Assembly: GCA_038087015.1 (NCBI GenBank)
Contig: JASBNA010000009.1
Span: forward strand, 558,001-622,000
DNA: 64,000 bases
Direction: 5' to 3'
Source: Cerrena zonata
Lineage: Eukaryota > Basidiomycota > Agaricomycetes > Polyporales > Cerrenaceae
Shown here: piece after piece, positions 27,181 through 37,675 of the stretch
Layout: every line of letters starts with the position of its first letter
How positions within the stretch are numbered: position 1 is the stretch's first letter
Position numbers and translations under genes: made by a program
The notes under the pieces: model-generated
The model's database searches: none
Told to the model about the DNA's origin: nothing
Seen by the model: only the letters and a program-made list of their open reading frames with translations

Positions 27181-27879
27181 CTAGTGATGACGAGGATGAC
27201 GACACAATATCGGACCACCATCTCCAGAGGAATTGGCATGGAGACTCCATGAATATGAGATTGAGGTCAGGGAAAAAATAGGCCGTTCTGGTCCAGTAGT
27301 AAAGTTGACAGCCTGACAAAGGTGAACAATGCGGACTGGCAAGCGTGCTTACCTTGACTCCAACGGGATCACTCCACAGTCTTGTAAGGGGATGACAGGA
27401 TCCTTCGCAGAAACAGAGAGCACAGCAACTTCTATACGTGTTTACCTGAGTCACACGTAGGCGATTAGTAGTATCATATAGGTATAATAATGAGGAAGGG
27501 AAGAGAGGGCGGAAGCAGCGAAGATCTAGTAAAGGCTGTCAGCCACCCTTCAGTCTCATTGACTAAATGCTGGAGCTTCTAATATTAACATCAAAATCCT
27601 TCCATGATTCAATGTAAAAATATTTGGTTTGAAATCGCATGTTGAGTAGGTTTGGCAGTGTCAATTTGAACGTCAGAGGGGATTACCATTTTTGGAATGT
27701 AAGCATCCCAATTGGGCGATGATGTTGATCACAGCCCAGGCCATTGCCAACACGGGTGTAGCCTGAGGGTACGGATGATACCTGCGATACATCGCTGCGT
27801 CAATCATTTTCGCCTCGCAAATAACCCTCTGTACTACTTCAATCCGATCCAACGCTAAGATCTGAAATAAACACTTCAT
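27181..27879 (-). CDS. Hypothetical small protein (doubtful)
   Basis: Not recognised. A minus-strand ATG at 27879 opens an exon (MKCLFQILALDRIEVVQRV through IINIIAQLGCLHSKNG) that ends at a GTAATC donor near 27692. Downstream exons with acceptable signals could read LTRLWSDPVGVK, then AVNFTTGPERPIF and a stop at 27181. The last intron, near 27305-27355, has good borders, but the middle of the model (27455-27690) is not resolved. It may be a lineage-specific gene, a remnant or chance. It is divergent to the I66 inhibitor, with about 115 bp between starts. Confidence 0.22.
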
Positions 27880-27926
27880 ATGCAGTTAACTAAACATTCG
27901 ATGAAATGCTTTCATTGTGAACAGGA

Positions 27927-27938
27927 TATATATATAAG
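27927..27938 (+). promoter_or_regulatory. TATA box of the I66 inhibitor gene
   Basis: TATATATATAAG lies about 56 bp before the ATG at 27994. A strong TATA element fits a highly expressed small protein. Confidence 0.65.
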
Positions 27939-27993
27939 CTCTGAGACAGACTGACCTCGTCTCAACACTCAGAAAAGCAAGAACCTTCCACCG

Positions 27994-28627
27994 ATGTCTC
28001 TTCAAGACGGTTATTATCAGATTGCGTCTGTTACCAGCTTGCAACCGATCATTGGTCGCAACCCCATCGAGGACCGAAGTATGCAACCGAAAGGTGTCTT
28101 TGCTCTCCCTTCGGGTACACTCCCTCTTTTAGTGAGTTTCCTAGATGTACTGGTCCTGAGCACTAATACTGAGATGACTTCAACAGCCCTGGATCGTGAA
28201 GACGCCCTTGGGTGGTCAAGGACTCGTCTTTGAGGCTGGCGGCGCACCCACAGCCCCTATTAGTGACAAGTTGTACGCAATTTTGCAGAACAATATCCCT
28301 CCGATGGAATGGGTTGTTACACCGGCGCCGGCTTTCGGCCCATTTGCATACTCGTAAGTGACATGAACGTCATCGCCTGTTTCATTTCAAGTTGTTCGAC
28401 CTGTAATTGCTCTAGTGTCCAAACTTCTGACCGCGAAAGAGGTTGGATCGCCCTATCTGATGAACCCTTGACTCAGGTGAGGCTATGATGCAATGCCCTA
28501 TGTATGGCTTAGCAGAGCTGATTCTTACCATGAAATGTAGGTCTCTGTGAAACCCCTGACTAGTCCGAATGGAGGCGCTTTGACTCCAAACGAAGTGTTC
28601 ATTTTTGAGAAAGTACCGGGTGTTTAG
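27994..28627 (+). CDS. Beta-trefoil serine protease inhibitor, MEROPS I66 (cospin-like)
   Basis: Mushroom cytosolic protease inhibitor family with a beta-trefoil fold; characterised relatives inhibit trypsin-like enzymes and are linked to defence against fungus-feeding animals (family knowledge). The opening MSLQDGYYQIASV and the core PIGRN-like run IIGRNPIEDRSMQPKGVFALP are typical. Later blocks are PWIVKTPLG, GGAPTAPISDKLYAIL, GWIALSDEPLTQVSV and the end LTPNEVFIFEKV. Exon 1 is 27994-28131 (46 codons), exon 2 starts at 28187, and two more short introns lie near 28353 and 28480. Total is about 150 residues with no signal peptide, as usual. The reactive loop cannot be assigned from sequence alone. 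Confidence 0.8.
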
Positions 28628-29254
28628 GCTTCTCTCGCGATGTCGCGTTCGAAAGATGTTCCATGGGATTGAGCTTTAGTTGTTATTCGTAGCGGTGGGC
28701 GTCATATGGTCATAAGGAGCGAGAAACTTGTGTATAATCTCAATATACTGCAATCTCCATATAAGCGTTGTGTGGATGTGATCATCGTGGGCTCGGGAGT
28801 GGGGGAAGACGTGTCTCTATTAGAAATCGCTCGGGGATGTAGAGTCAGTTGGATTGTTAGACCGCGAATCAAGAAACGGTTGAATGGAAACATCTTGTTC
28901 CATCTCTCGGTTTATGGAGACTATTGTGAGCTCTATAAATAGGGCGGTGTGACCAAGGATGTTCGTCAAGTACCCTACCTAAATGAACGAAGTCGAGAAC
29001 TCAGAAAGGATCCGTCTGCAAGTAGCGGCCGCAGCCATCAGTTAGTAGTGGAGAGTCCTAGAGAGCAAGGCCTCCTGCGCTCACACCCAGAGTTACAACT
29101 TGATAGCCTCCGTCTCAAAGTTGCAGGCAATGATAGTCAATGAAATAGTAACTTGCAAAGGTCCATTAGACGGATATATATGACAGAAACCTTGCGAGGT
29201 GGAAACGAAGTCCCGTCACATCGTAGTACCACATGATATCTCCCCAGTAAAGCT
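28628..29254. other. Intergenic region, no gene recognised
   Basis: About 630 bp between two converging genes (I66 inhibitor and the Voa1-like gene). Short open frames only. Confidence 0.45.
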
Positions 29255-30242
29255 CTACTGGTTCTTCTTCTCCGCAGCATTGAATTTGGCGTTGTCCACA
29301 CGAATAGGGTTCTTGATGCTCGCCAATGCATTGATACCACCAAGGATGATGGGGACCAGTACGAAGAAGGCAACGAGCAAAGAGAGGATGAGGCCGGGGG
29401 TCAAGAGTTGGTAACGCTTGAGGATACCTCCTTCTGGGAGAGCGGTACCATTGTGTGGTGCAGACTCTGGGTGGTCCTGGCGGGAGTACAAAGAGTGGGT
29501 GTATGGTCTGCCGGCGTAGACGACAAGGTGGTTAGGGAAGATGAACGAAAGTGCTTCGAAATCAGCTGAAAGTTGGCTTTCTGTAGATGAAATGTGACAT
29601 CAGAAGCCGAAATAAGAAATCAAAGGCTGCAACGCACCATGTTCACTCAAGAGGTTTTTCCTGTCACTTCCCTTATGCTCCGACAACGGTGGCATGTTCA
29701 TGCATACTACATGTTTACCACCATTCTGTTCTACGCTCCCACTCAAGCCTCCTGGTGTAGTGTGAACTATCTTGGAACCACACTTTCGCGAGATAACCTC
29801 AGCAAAGTCCGGGAAGGGGTTCTCCCTCTTCATTGGGACATATGGTAGTTGGATGGATGAGGGAGCCGAATTAATGCTTGACGAGAGGGAGGAATAGGGA
29901 GAGAGAACGCGTAAGTCGGATGCGTATAACTGAAGGGAACATCACTTTAGAACGAGATACACAGGGAAAGTAAGGACTTGACTCACTCCGGGCTGATCTA
30001 CTAGCACAATAGCGTCATGATTGCAAGCGTCGTCCGAAAGCAAGATTTTCTCGAGAATGTCGCTTGATGGTGCGGCTTGGAGTGAAGGGTTGCTATACCA
30101 TTACTGCCATTAGCGATTCAACTGAAAGACCTATAGAGATATACACATACTGGTGTGAGGCCCAAGCGATCACAGGATGCGTATTTGAGTACGCAAATGC
30201 CACTGGTAGCAACGAGGACAGCAAAAGGACATTTACTCGCAT
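29255..30242 (-). CDS. Voa1/BIG1-like V-ATPase assembly factor
   Basis: ER membrane protein family (V-ATPase subunit S1/Voa1 transmembrane domain) that helps assemble the vacuolar proton pump; BIG1 relatives affect beta-1,6-glucan in yeast. The start at 30242 gives a signal peptide (MRVNVLLLSSLLPVAFA) followed by YSNTHPVIAWASH. Exons then give SDILEKILLSDDACNHDAIV, LPYVPMKRENPFPDFAEVI, KCGSKIVHTTPGG, KHVVCMNMPPL and DFEALSFIFPNHLVVYAG. The C-terminus carries GILKRYQLLTPGLI, one membrane helix (LLVAFFVLVPIILGGI) and a KKNQ tail resembling a dilysine retrieval signal. Four introns are visible, all joining in frame. About 250 residues. Confidence 0.85.
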
Positions 30243-31020
30243 GATAGTTGTGTGCAGAGTGACTATTACGGTAGACGCCCGACATTGCTGTCTGGTTCTT
30301 GCGCGTCTAGATGCGTCACGTCTTGGATTTCAAATTTACAAGTTGACAAGTTCTGCTCAGGACATGATCATCGTCGCACCATAAATCCTTGTTCGTCATC
30401 TATGCTGCACCGAAAACACACAAATAATCAATGTATCATATCGTCTTCTTTTTCTTATGGAAGCCGCGCGAACCTAAACACACTGGTTCTCTGCCGCCAC
30501 TATAAATAATCTGACAAGAAATAGAACTTGAACTTGGCTACTTACTGGGCTTTACTTCGGCCAAATTTAACAATAGATGCTTCTGTTTACACAAATCGCA
30601 GCTGCGTAGAATCGACCTAAACACCATTGGACAGTAACGACGTAGCCGGTCTGTTAACTTATCGCCAGATATGTATCGAACAACAACCGAGAAGTTCTGT
30701 AAGTTCTATCTGAACCCCTACCTTGGGAACGGGCGAACGATGTGCAGGGTAGATCCTCAATTTTAGAACACAACTCACACACATGGTCCGGCATACTTGG
30801 AAACATGGCTAACACGCTTTCTGTCTTCGCATAAGGCTTCTCAAAGTGGGGTCATGCCAGTGCCCTCATCTCACAGCCCTCCAAAGCAGGGATCGTGTCT
30901 TTGCGTCCGGCAATAACACTGTATCCGATGATCATGAATAAGCTGACCCTGCAAGGCAAACATATATGCTTGAGGTAGATCTCTAAGCTTCCTCTGTCTC
31001 ATTTTACCGATGCTCATATC
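30243..31020. other. Intergenic region, no gene recognised
   Basis: About 780 bp between two divergent genes. It presumably holds the promoters of the Voa1-like gene and DUF6534 copy 3. Confidence 0.45.
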
Positions 31021-32870
31021 ATGTCAGCTTTACTCATTTCTTCCCCTCCTTTCGATGCGGCTACTTTTCTTGGGGGCTATATCATGGCCCTTTGTATCGC
31101 GTTTATGTGAGCTGTGTTATTAATTTTTCTACACCTATTTTAACCTCAGTGTTCCAGTCTATACGGCATCACGATAGGACAAACATACTTATTCATGATT
31201 AACAGCAAAAAGGACACTGTTATATTGAGAACGACAGTCACTATAGTCGCGTACGTCTCTTCGAATCTTTGACACGTCAATAATAATACTCTTACTCAGC
31301 ATCTTGGAGACTATTCATACCATATTTATTATCCGTCAAATGTATTATTTGACGGTCATTGGATTTGGAGATAGTTCGATCGTCCAGACATTCGATTGGT
31401 GAGTTAATGCTCATGTTCTTGTGTTAATTCCTCGCTTCATATACATTCATCCATCAGGAGTACGGGAGTATGTCTATTCCACTACTCGGTGTGGGATCAG
31501 ATTGACTCATGATACGACAGGGGTTCTTTTTTGCAGAGGTAAGCTGACAGCACGGAGAAGGCAACATGAAACGATGATCATGATCGAGTAGAATGGCATC
31601 GTTTTGCTGGTTGATGGGTATCAACATCTTTCTCAGCCTCCCCTACATCATTCTCACATATACCTAGATTCTACATACGTAGGATTTGGATCTGTAAGTT
31701 TTCCAGCACTTCAATTTTAATTTTCTGCTGATATACAACAGTATCCGGCCAACGCCTCCTTCCGACTATCGGTCTAGTATGCTCAATAAATGCAACAGTC
31801 AACCATGTATATATTCTCAAGTCATTTTTGTGTATAGGCAACGTTGCTTGTGCTTTGCTTTGGGTTTCATATGGGTATGTAATTTACATTTCGAAAGGTT
31901 GAGACTAATGTAACACGCTTTTTGAATACCACAGCGGCAGCAAGCTACACGTACGGATGGTGTCTCGCTTCTCGATCCATCCTTTAACTTTTTGACAGGT
32001 TTATTATACCCACATGGCCGAGATTCTATCAAAAGTTTGGCTCTAGTGTTCGTCCTTCACCCTGCTGTTCGCTCATGTTATTCTGAAGCCTATTTTCCAG
32101 CTGTCTGTGGAGGTTGCCAATACAACTTCTGCTGCATTGGACGGACTAATCGCGGCAAGTATGATCTTTCTGCTTAATCGCAGCCAGACCGGATACAGGA
32201 GGTAAGTCACATTATCTAAACTCATTTTCTGTTATTCATTGAGTGTAGGACGGACGGCATATTACGTTGGATCATAGCCTATTCAGTCAACACCGGTCTT
32301 CTTACCATGTAGGTGCTATGTCTTCGACTATTGAAGAAGATCAACTCATCTATGCGTCCGAACCAGGGTTGTTTCCATCTCAATTTGCATAACAGTGAGT
32401 GCCTCTGTCCGTGCTGTACACGGATATAACAACGACGAACACAGTACTCTCGACTCAAAGGTAGTATTTTGGCGAGTGGGTTGTCAACAATCGTAAGCAA
32501 GCGTATGTATCCGGTGTCTCATCTTCCGCATGATAAAATAAAACTCTAACTATACCACCAGTATACGCCAACTCGTTTCTTGGACTGTAAGTCCTCCATT
32601 TCTTAGCCATTCTAGCTCGTTTAACACATTTTCCCAATCGTCAACAGCCTGAACGCACGTCAATTTATGCGTTCGAGAAGGCACCCAACGTCGATGTTCA
32701 GCACAATTGAATTCGACCGGCCTCATTACGAACTACCCCGTCTCAGCTCCGAGAATGAGGTGAATCGGTGTGATGATATCCCCAAATGATCCACACTCAT
32801 CCCCCTGCAGCGTCGCATTCCTTTTCCTCCGCCAACGAAACTTATAGATAGGATGGAAAATGTAAGCTAG
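31021..32870 (+). CDS. DUF6534-type seven-helix membrane protein, copy 3
   Basis: Function unknown. The ATG at 31021 opens MSALLISSPPFDAATFLGG followed by the first helix. Then LYGITIGQTYLFMI, DTVILRTTVTIVA, ILETIHTIFIIRQMYY and GFGDSSIVQTFDW. The family micro-exons are at 31458-31467 (10 nt) and 31521-31538 (18 nt, GFFFAE), then NGIVLLVDG. The 3' half gives TTSAALDGLIAASMIFLL and ILRWIIAYSVNTGLL, then the end VYANSFLGL-LNARQFMR. The C-terminus is uncertain: reading through gives a stop at 32789, while splicing a donor at about 32760 to the CCCTGCAG acceptor near 32809 gives RRIPFPPPTKL and a stop at 32870; I use the spliced form. Confidence 0.82.
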
Positions 32871-33556
32871 TACCAACATGTCTGGCTTTCCTTGATTGAC
32901 GTTCCAATCCCAGTTTACTCCAACGTTGGGATCAAGCCTAGGAGAGATTCGTAAACTCTAATCACAAACATTCTCAACCTTGACTGGATAAGAATTTCTT
33001 GCGTGGGGTCACGGTGACTCGGCGTGGTTCTGATATCGGAGTCGCTGGCTAACATGATAGTCGTCTAGCTAAGTTGAGCTTATGTAAATGACTCGTGCTA
33101 TCATGACGAATATATAGACTCATCGTACCTACATATTGTGCATATGTAGCAGATCCTTTGTTGTTCCCCAATTGCCCTTCATTGTTCTCTCAGCCGAGTC
33201 GAGACTCGGTTACCCATTGCGGTGCCGCCACTCACTTCGGAAGTTGCCGGTCCAAAAGTGAAATACACGGCCACTCCGAGAGAGCACTGCAGGCCTCGCT
33301 GCACTGGCCCACCACAGCTTGTGTAGCACTTCGAGTCAAGACAAGCTTATCTGCCATATGGAAGCAGCCCATACTACCTGAGAACACGCATGATACACAG
33401 CTCGAATAAGGTTGCATGACTCGCGGTGAGAATTATTTCCTTTTGCTGTAACACAGGCTGGACTCGGAGCTAAAGACCCGGACGTGATGCTGTTCCCCCT
33501 CATTATATAGGTTGTCATAATACGCACATTCTATGATACGCTGATTGTACCCCAGG
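32871..33556. other. Intergenic region, no gene recognised
   Basis: About 690 bp. The open frame at 33158-33409 shows no motif. A TATATAG element near 33505 may serve the next gene. Confidence 0.4.
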
Positions 33557-35206
33557 ATGCCTCTCTTAACCAACCTCATTCAAAGTCTCAAGGGACATGT
33601 GCAAAAGGTGCCTGAAGCTATCGAGGAAGAGGTAAACAAACTAGAGGGTCGATTCGGTACTGTGACCTTGACAGAAGCGCCTGCGCATAAACCGACTACT
33701 CAGTCTACACCACAATTTCCTGGAGGATTTCATCCTGCGTACTCTGCAAGCCCACCAAACCAATCACATATCAATACCCATGCATATAACGGACCAAGAC
33801 CTACACCCCCGCCTCCTGCTCAGGCACCCTCATTCCCTGTTCCCGTACAATATCCCACTAAGCCTGGTCCGCTTCCAAGACCACCATCAATGTCTTCATC
33901 GCACAAACGACGAGACTCTGGAACACAAGATGTCTCTAATACACTTAGGTATGCCATGGAGGGTATAATGGACACTTCATACCCTAGCTTTGTTGGTCAC
34001 GCGACTGTAGCGACACCCCCAGATAGATTACAAGCACCTCATCACCCTTCGCGCCCCTACTCCGACCCCTGCGGTACCTAGATATCAAGAAGCTCAAGCA
34101 TCATCTACTTCTCCACCTCCGTCTACTCCCCATCGTACTCATCTCCAAGCGCCCCCTCCCGCAACTGCTCCCTCTAAATCCGGTGGTTCAACAAAGACAA
34201 ACGATAGTTCGAACTCACCTTCCCGGGGGCGTAGAAGAAACTCTTCGACATCATCCCTTCCTTCCACTCTGACTGCCAAGAGTGGCGCTGCTCAGTGCAG
34301 TGGTATTACGAAAAGCGGTAGCCAATGTAGGAATATGGTAAAGGATTCTGCTGCCCTCGGGACACTCGATCCAGTTGTGCTGCAGACAATGAAGCGGTAT
34401 TGTCACATACACACGGACCAGATCAAGAAGAGTGCTGGGTATCTCAGTAATAACGTAGTAGCCCCTTTCGAAAGTAAGTGAGAACCGAAACATGCAGAAC
34501 CATTTCTGATGTCGGCTTTTAGCTTTTATACCGGAAACGTTGGATTCTCAAACTCAAGTCCAGCTGAAGACGGCAATGGTCGAAAAACTAAGTGACGCAG
34601 ACAAAGCAGGATATATCTACATATACGAAGTTAACGGTACGAATATTCATATGTTCATTCATACGCGTGTTTTGCTAACATATAGTATCAGATCCAAGTA
34701 AACTCCATCCTGAAATCCTTGAATATAAAGTGGGTCGATCCTATAAGCCCATTCAACGTGTTGGCCAGTGGGAGAACTCGTGTCGTTCACAACGACATGT
34801 GGTTCGTTACATCTTCCCGGGGCCGCCTGACCAAATTATGCTCACTGGTATGATGAGACAAGGAAAGCCTGCCAAGTTCTGCCATCGTCTTGAACGTCTG
34901 ATCCACTTGGAGCTTGCGGACTTGTCTTTGAATGCTCCGTACTTGGATCCGGAGGAGAAAGACGCAGTCCATAAGATGGCCACCCAACCAAGAAAACAAT
35001 GTATAGATTGTGAGTTACCAAAATCTCAGCCCATGCATTTCGCACATATTCATTCATCGCTTAAAGGTAAGAAATTGCATCAAGAAATATTTTCTTTCCG
35101 CCAAGCGAAGAGCGGCCCACACCAGGGTAAGGAATATGAGATGGTCAAGGAGGTGGTGGATAGGTGGGGATTATTTGTGAATGAATTCTTGTCTCGATCG
35201 ACGTGA
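33557..35206 (+). CDS. T5orf172 / DUF1766 domain protein, Mug113-like, with a frame break
   Basis: Fungal relative of the phage T5 orf172 nuclease-like (GIY-YIG-related) domain; S. pombe mug113 is a meiotically up-regulated member, but the role is unknown. The start at 33557 gives MPLLTNLIQSLKGHV, then a long Pro/Ser-rich region. After 34200 comes a zinc-like motif (QCSGITKSGSQCRNMV, then YCHIH), then AGYIYIYEVN, KVGRSYKPIQRVGQW and the domain core KFCHRLERLIHLEL, ending LFVNEFLSRST. After splicing at about 33952/33998 the frame reads ATVATPPDRLQAPHHPSRP and stops at 34081. The downstream coding frame (TPAVPRYQEAQ) is one base away, at the CCCC run 34054-34057. An in-phase 57-nt intron (35010-35066) could also be read through. 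Confidence 0.78.
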
Positions 35207-36350
35207 CAACACTGTATCTAGTTCGTAAGTCCCGTTGTCCCTCATTGTATGTTTCTCACCGTTTCTTCCGTTGTAGCGTTGAATGTTCAAAGGACGATCT
35301 TGTATTACCCCCAGCACTAACCTAATGTATTTTCTGGATAGGACACTTCCCATCAGCAACCCAAACTAGCCGGGCGTGTGTCTTGATATGATTTTGTAGG
35401 TTATCCCGCAATGAATATAAGCCTGCCCAAAATGGGTGTGGCGTTGACGAATTAGGCAAGGCGGAAGCCAAACTGGGACAGACACAAAGTTGACCTGAAA
35501 TCGACCATTTGATGTCGCACGCGTCGTGCCTATCATCTCCGCTGCCTATGAATCGCTACGGATGCTGGGTAACAGAGAACATAATCGCATTGGTCTATTT
35601 CACATGGTCGCACTATCCATGTGCCCAAAGCACTTGCATGACGTCGAGGGGGGATTGCAGTAGCTCGTTCTCGAGGGGTGACGAAGAAGAGATGATCATA
35701 TCAGACAAGTTTCCACGTTTCGTTGCATTCTTAACCATCTCAGGCACAATAGATGACCGGAACAAGTCATGATACGCCACATCCGTGACAGGTCCGTTGA
35801 GCCACTCCAGCGTCAGTGGCTCAATGCTTTGTTCCTAAGCTGCAAGCACGGAATTCAAGCTGGGATCGCATCCGAATTCGATTGTTTCCAACGAGCGACT
35901 GTAGAGCTGCGTTTCATCGATCTTCGTCAGTCGGTGTGTGGCATCCTTCTAGTCTCGGCGTTTTGCAGTCGTGAGACTCGTGAATCAATCGCCCGGGAAA
36001 GATGCCGTCAAGCAAATTTCTTGACTTGACTCCCCTGGAAGGGTAAGCGAAAGTGTTTGATTGAACTCTTTGCTCCTTGTATTATGTTACAGACAATGTG
36101 TTTTAGGCTATATGACAGCTTACTGCCGGGATATGATGACCGAGTCTGCCCTGAGGTTGTCTTCAAACCCATTGTAATTCTCGCGACCTCGGAGTGGCAC
36201 CAGCTCCAAGCTGTCTGGTATCATCGATGTGATAGTGGCGGGTTGAATGGACGCATCTCAGTGGCTTAGGGACCTGGATAGTATAAAACAGCTTGGTGCA
36301 GGAGCGTTCGGGGCTACATCTGTCAACTCACCACACCGACACTTCCTACC
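35207..36350. other. Intergenic region, no gene recognised
   Basis: About 1.1 kb between two co-directional genes. Open frames at 35509-35772 and 35769-36029 show no recognisable domain. Confidence 0.4.
36282..36288 (+). promoter_or_regulatory. TATA box of the LRR-like gene
   Basis: TATAAAA lies 62 bp before the ATG at 36351, in the right orientation. Confidence 0.6.
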
Positions 36351-37468
36351 ATGACGACTCAGATGTAGGCTGTGTGCATTCACTCAAAGAACCAACAAGC
36401 CACTAACTACTTACAGTAGTAGGAGAGGCACTCGCGTTCAGGATCATGACATCAAACCGTCACTACCACGACCAAACGTAAGTGGTGCAACGAAGTTGAA
36501 CAGCCCATCACGGCAGACCGAGGACCAACTTATCGTATACAATCCAACATTACGGTCCTTTGCCACACAATTATCACTTGAAAGTGTAGACCATTTGCGC
36601 TCGATTATTGTCATCAACGAGACCCCTGTGGCGGATTGGTTTGGTGTTTTTCAAACCCTAGCACAAAACGCGACCGGATTGGAAGTGCTTGTTATAAGCG
36701 GCATCACTTTTGTCGTAAACATCACCTCGGCTATGAAATTGCTGATTAGTCTCAACAGTTTCCTGTTGGTGAGCCTCCCGGTACATTTCTAGATATCCGC
36801 GTAAACTTAACTTTTCTTAGAAACCTATGATAAGGGAAACATTAACAACCCTGTCGTTAGACGTCAGGTTGGTGGATTCATGCTTACCCGACTTAACATA
36901 TGCGCTTGCACAAAGCCGGATCAAGCAACTTCGTCTTGTAATTAGTATCCAGGACGAATTTTACTTGTCAAATTTTGGATTGGACGTAATCGGGAGTATT
37001 GCGTCTCGGATTCCAGAGTTGGAGGAATTGGTTTTGGACCAGGTTGAAACACGGAGGCATGTTCCACTCCTCGAGGATGCTTTCGTACGTTCACAATTTT
37101 ATTTGACCACATATCGTGACACTGAGCGTTCTTAGGAGGATTGGATAAGAGTTATTCAAGCCTGCCCGAGACTGCAGATTCTTACTATGCCTGCAATTTT
37201 CATCGACCGTTCGATTGGGATTCTAGGAGAACCTCAAGAAGATGAAACATATTTGGATAGGGAAGAGGTGATTACCGTCTTGGACGACTGGGCGACAGAG
37301 ATCATGGAGGGAGTTGTCGGGCAGTATGAATTCCGAGAGTTTCGATTTCTCTTTTACGAAGAACAAAGGATCAGGGTACTGCGCATACGACAGTACATGG
37401 AAGTTATCGAACAGCTTGGAGAACGAGATAATTGTTTGTTTTGGTTACCGAAGGACACCGGAATATGA
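36351..37468 (+). CDS. Hypothetical protein, leucine-rich-repeat-like
   Basis: Not assigned to a named family. The start at 36351 gives a tiny first exon (MTTQI) spliced to SRRGTRVQDHDIKPSLPRPN, and two more introns near 36770-36820 and 37087-37136 keep frame. The protein of about 310 residues has repeated Leu/Ile-rich strands of LRR spacing (VDHLRSIIVINE, ATGLEVLVISG, IKQLRLVISIQ, IPELEELVLDQV, CPRLQILTMP), resembling the F-box/LRR proteins common in mushrooms. No clear F-box is seen at the N-terminus. The C-terminal 80 residues are acidic and polar, ending CLFWLPKDTGI. It may be an adaptor for protein turnover, but that is a guess from shape. Confidence 0.7.
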
Positions 37469-37675
37469 CTGCTTTCAATATATATCCTTGCGCTTGAGAA
37501 CGAGTTGAGGGGGGTGATTTAAGCAAGAGACCTACAATGACTGGATGCTCACCAGCACTGACATAACCGGCACGCCGTTGAACACGGGATGCTCACGTGA
37601 GTGTGCACGTTATGTGTGCGCGTCGCGACTCACGACGCGTCGACCTACTTTATTAACGTACACCCATCTCAAGAC

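Noticed and set aside
32870..33540. Small gene at 33158-33409
   Set aside because: No motif, no splice partners, no start context; treated as intergenic.
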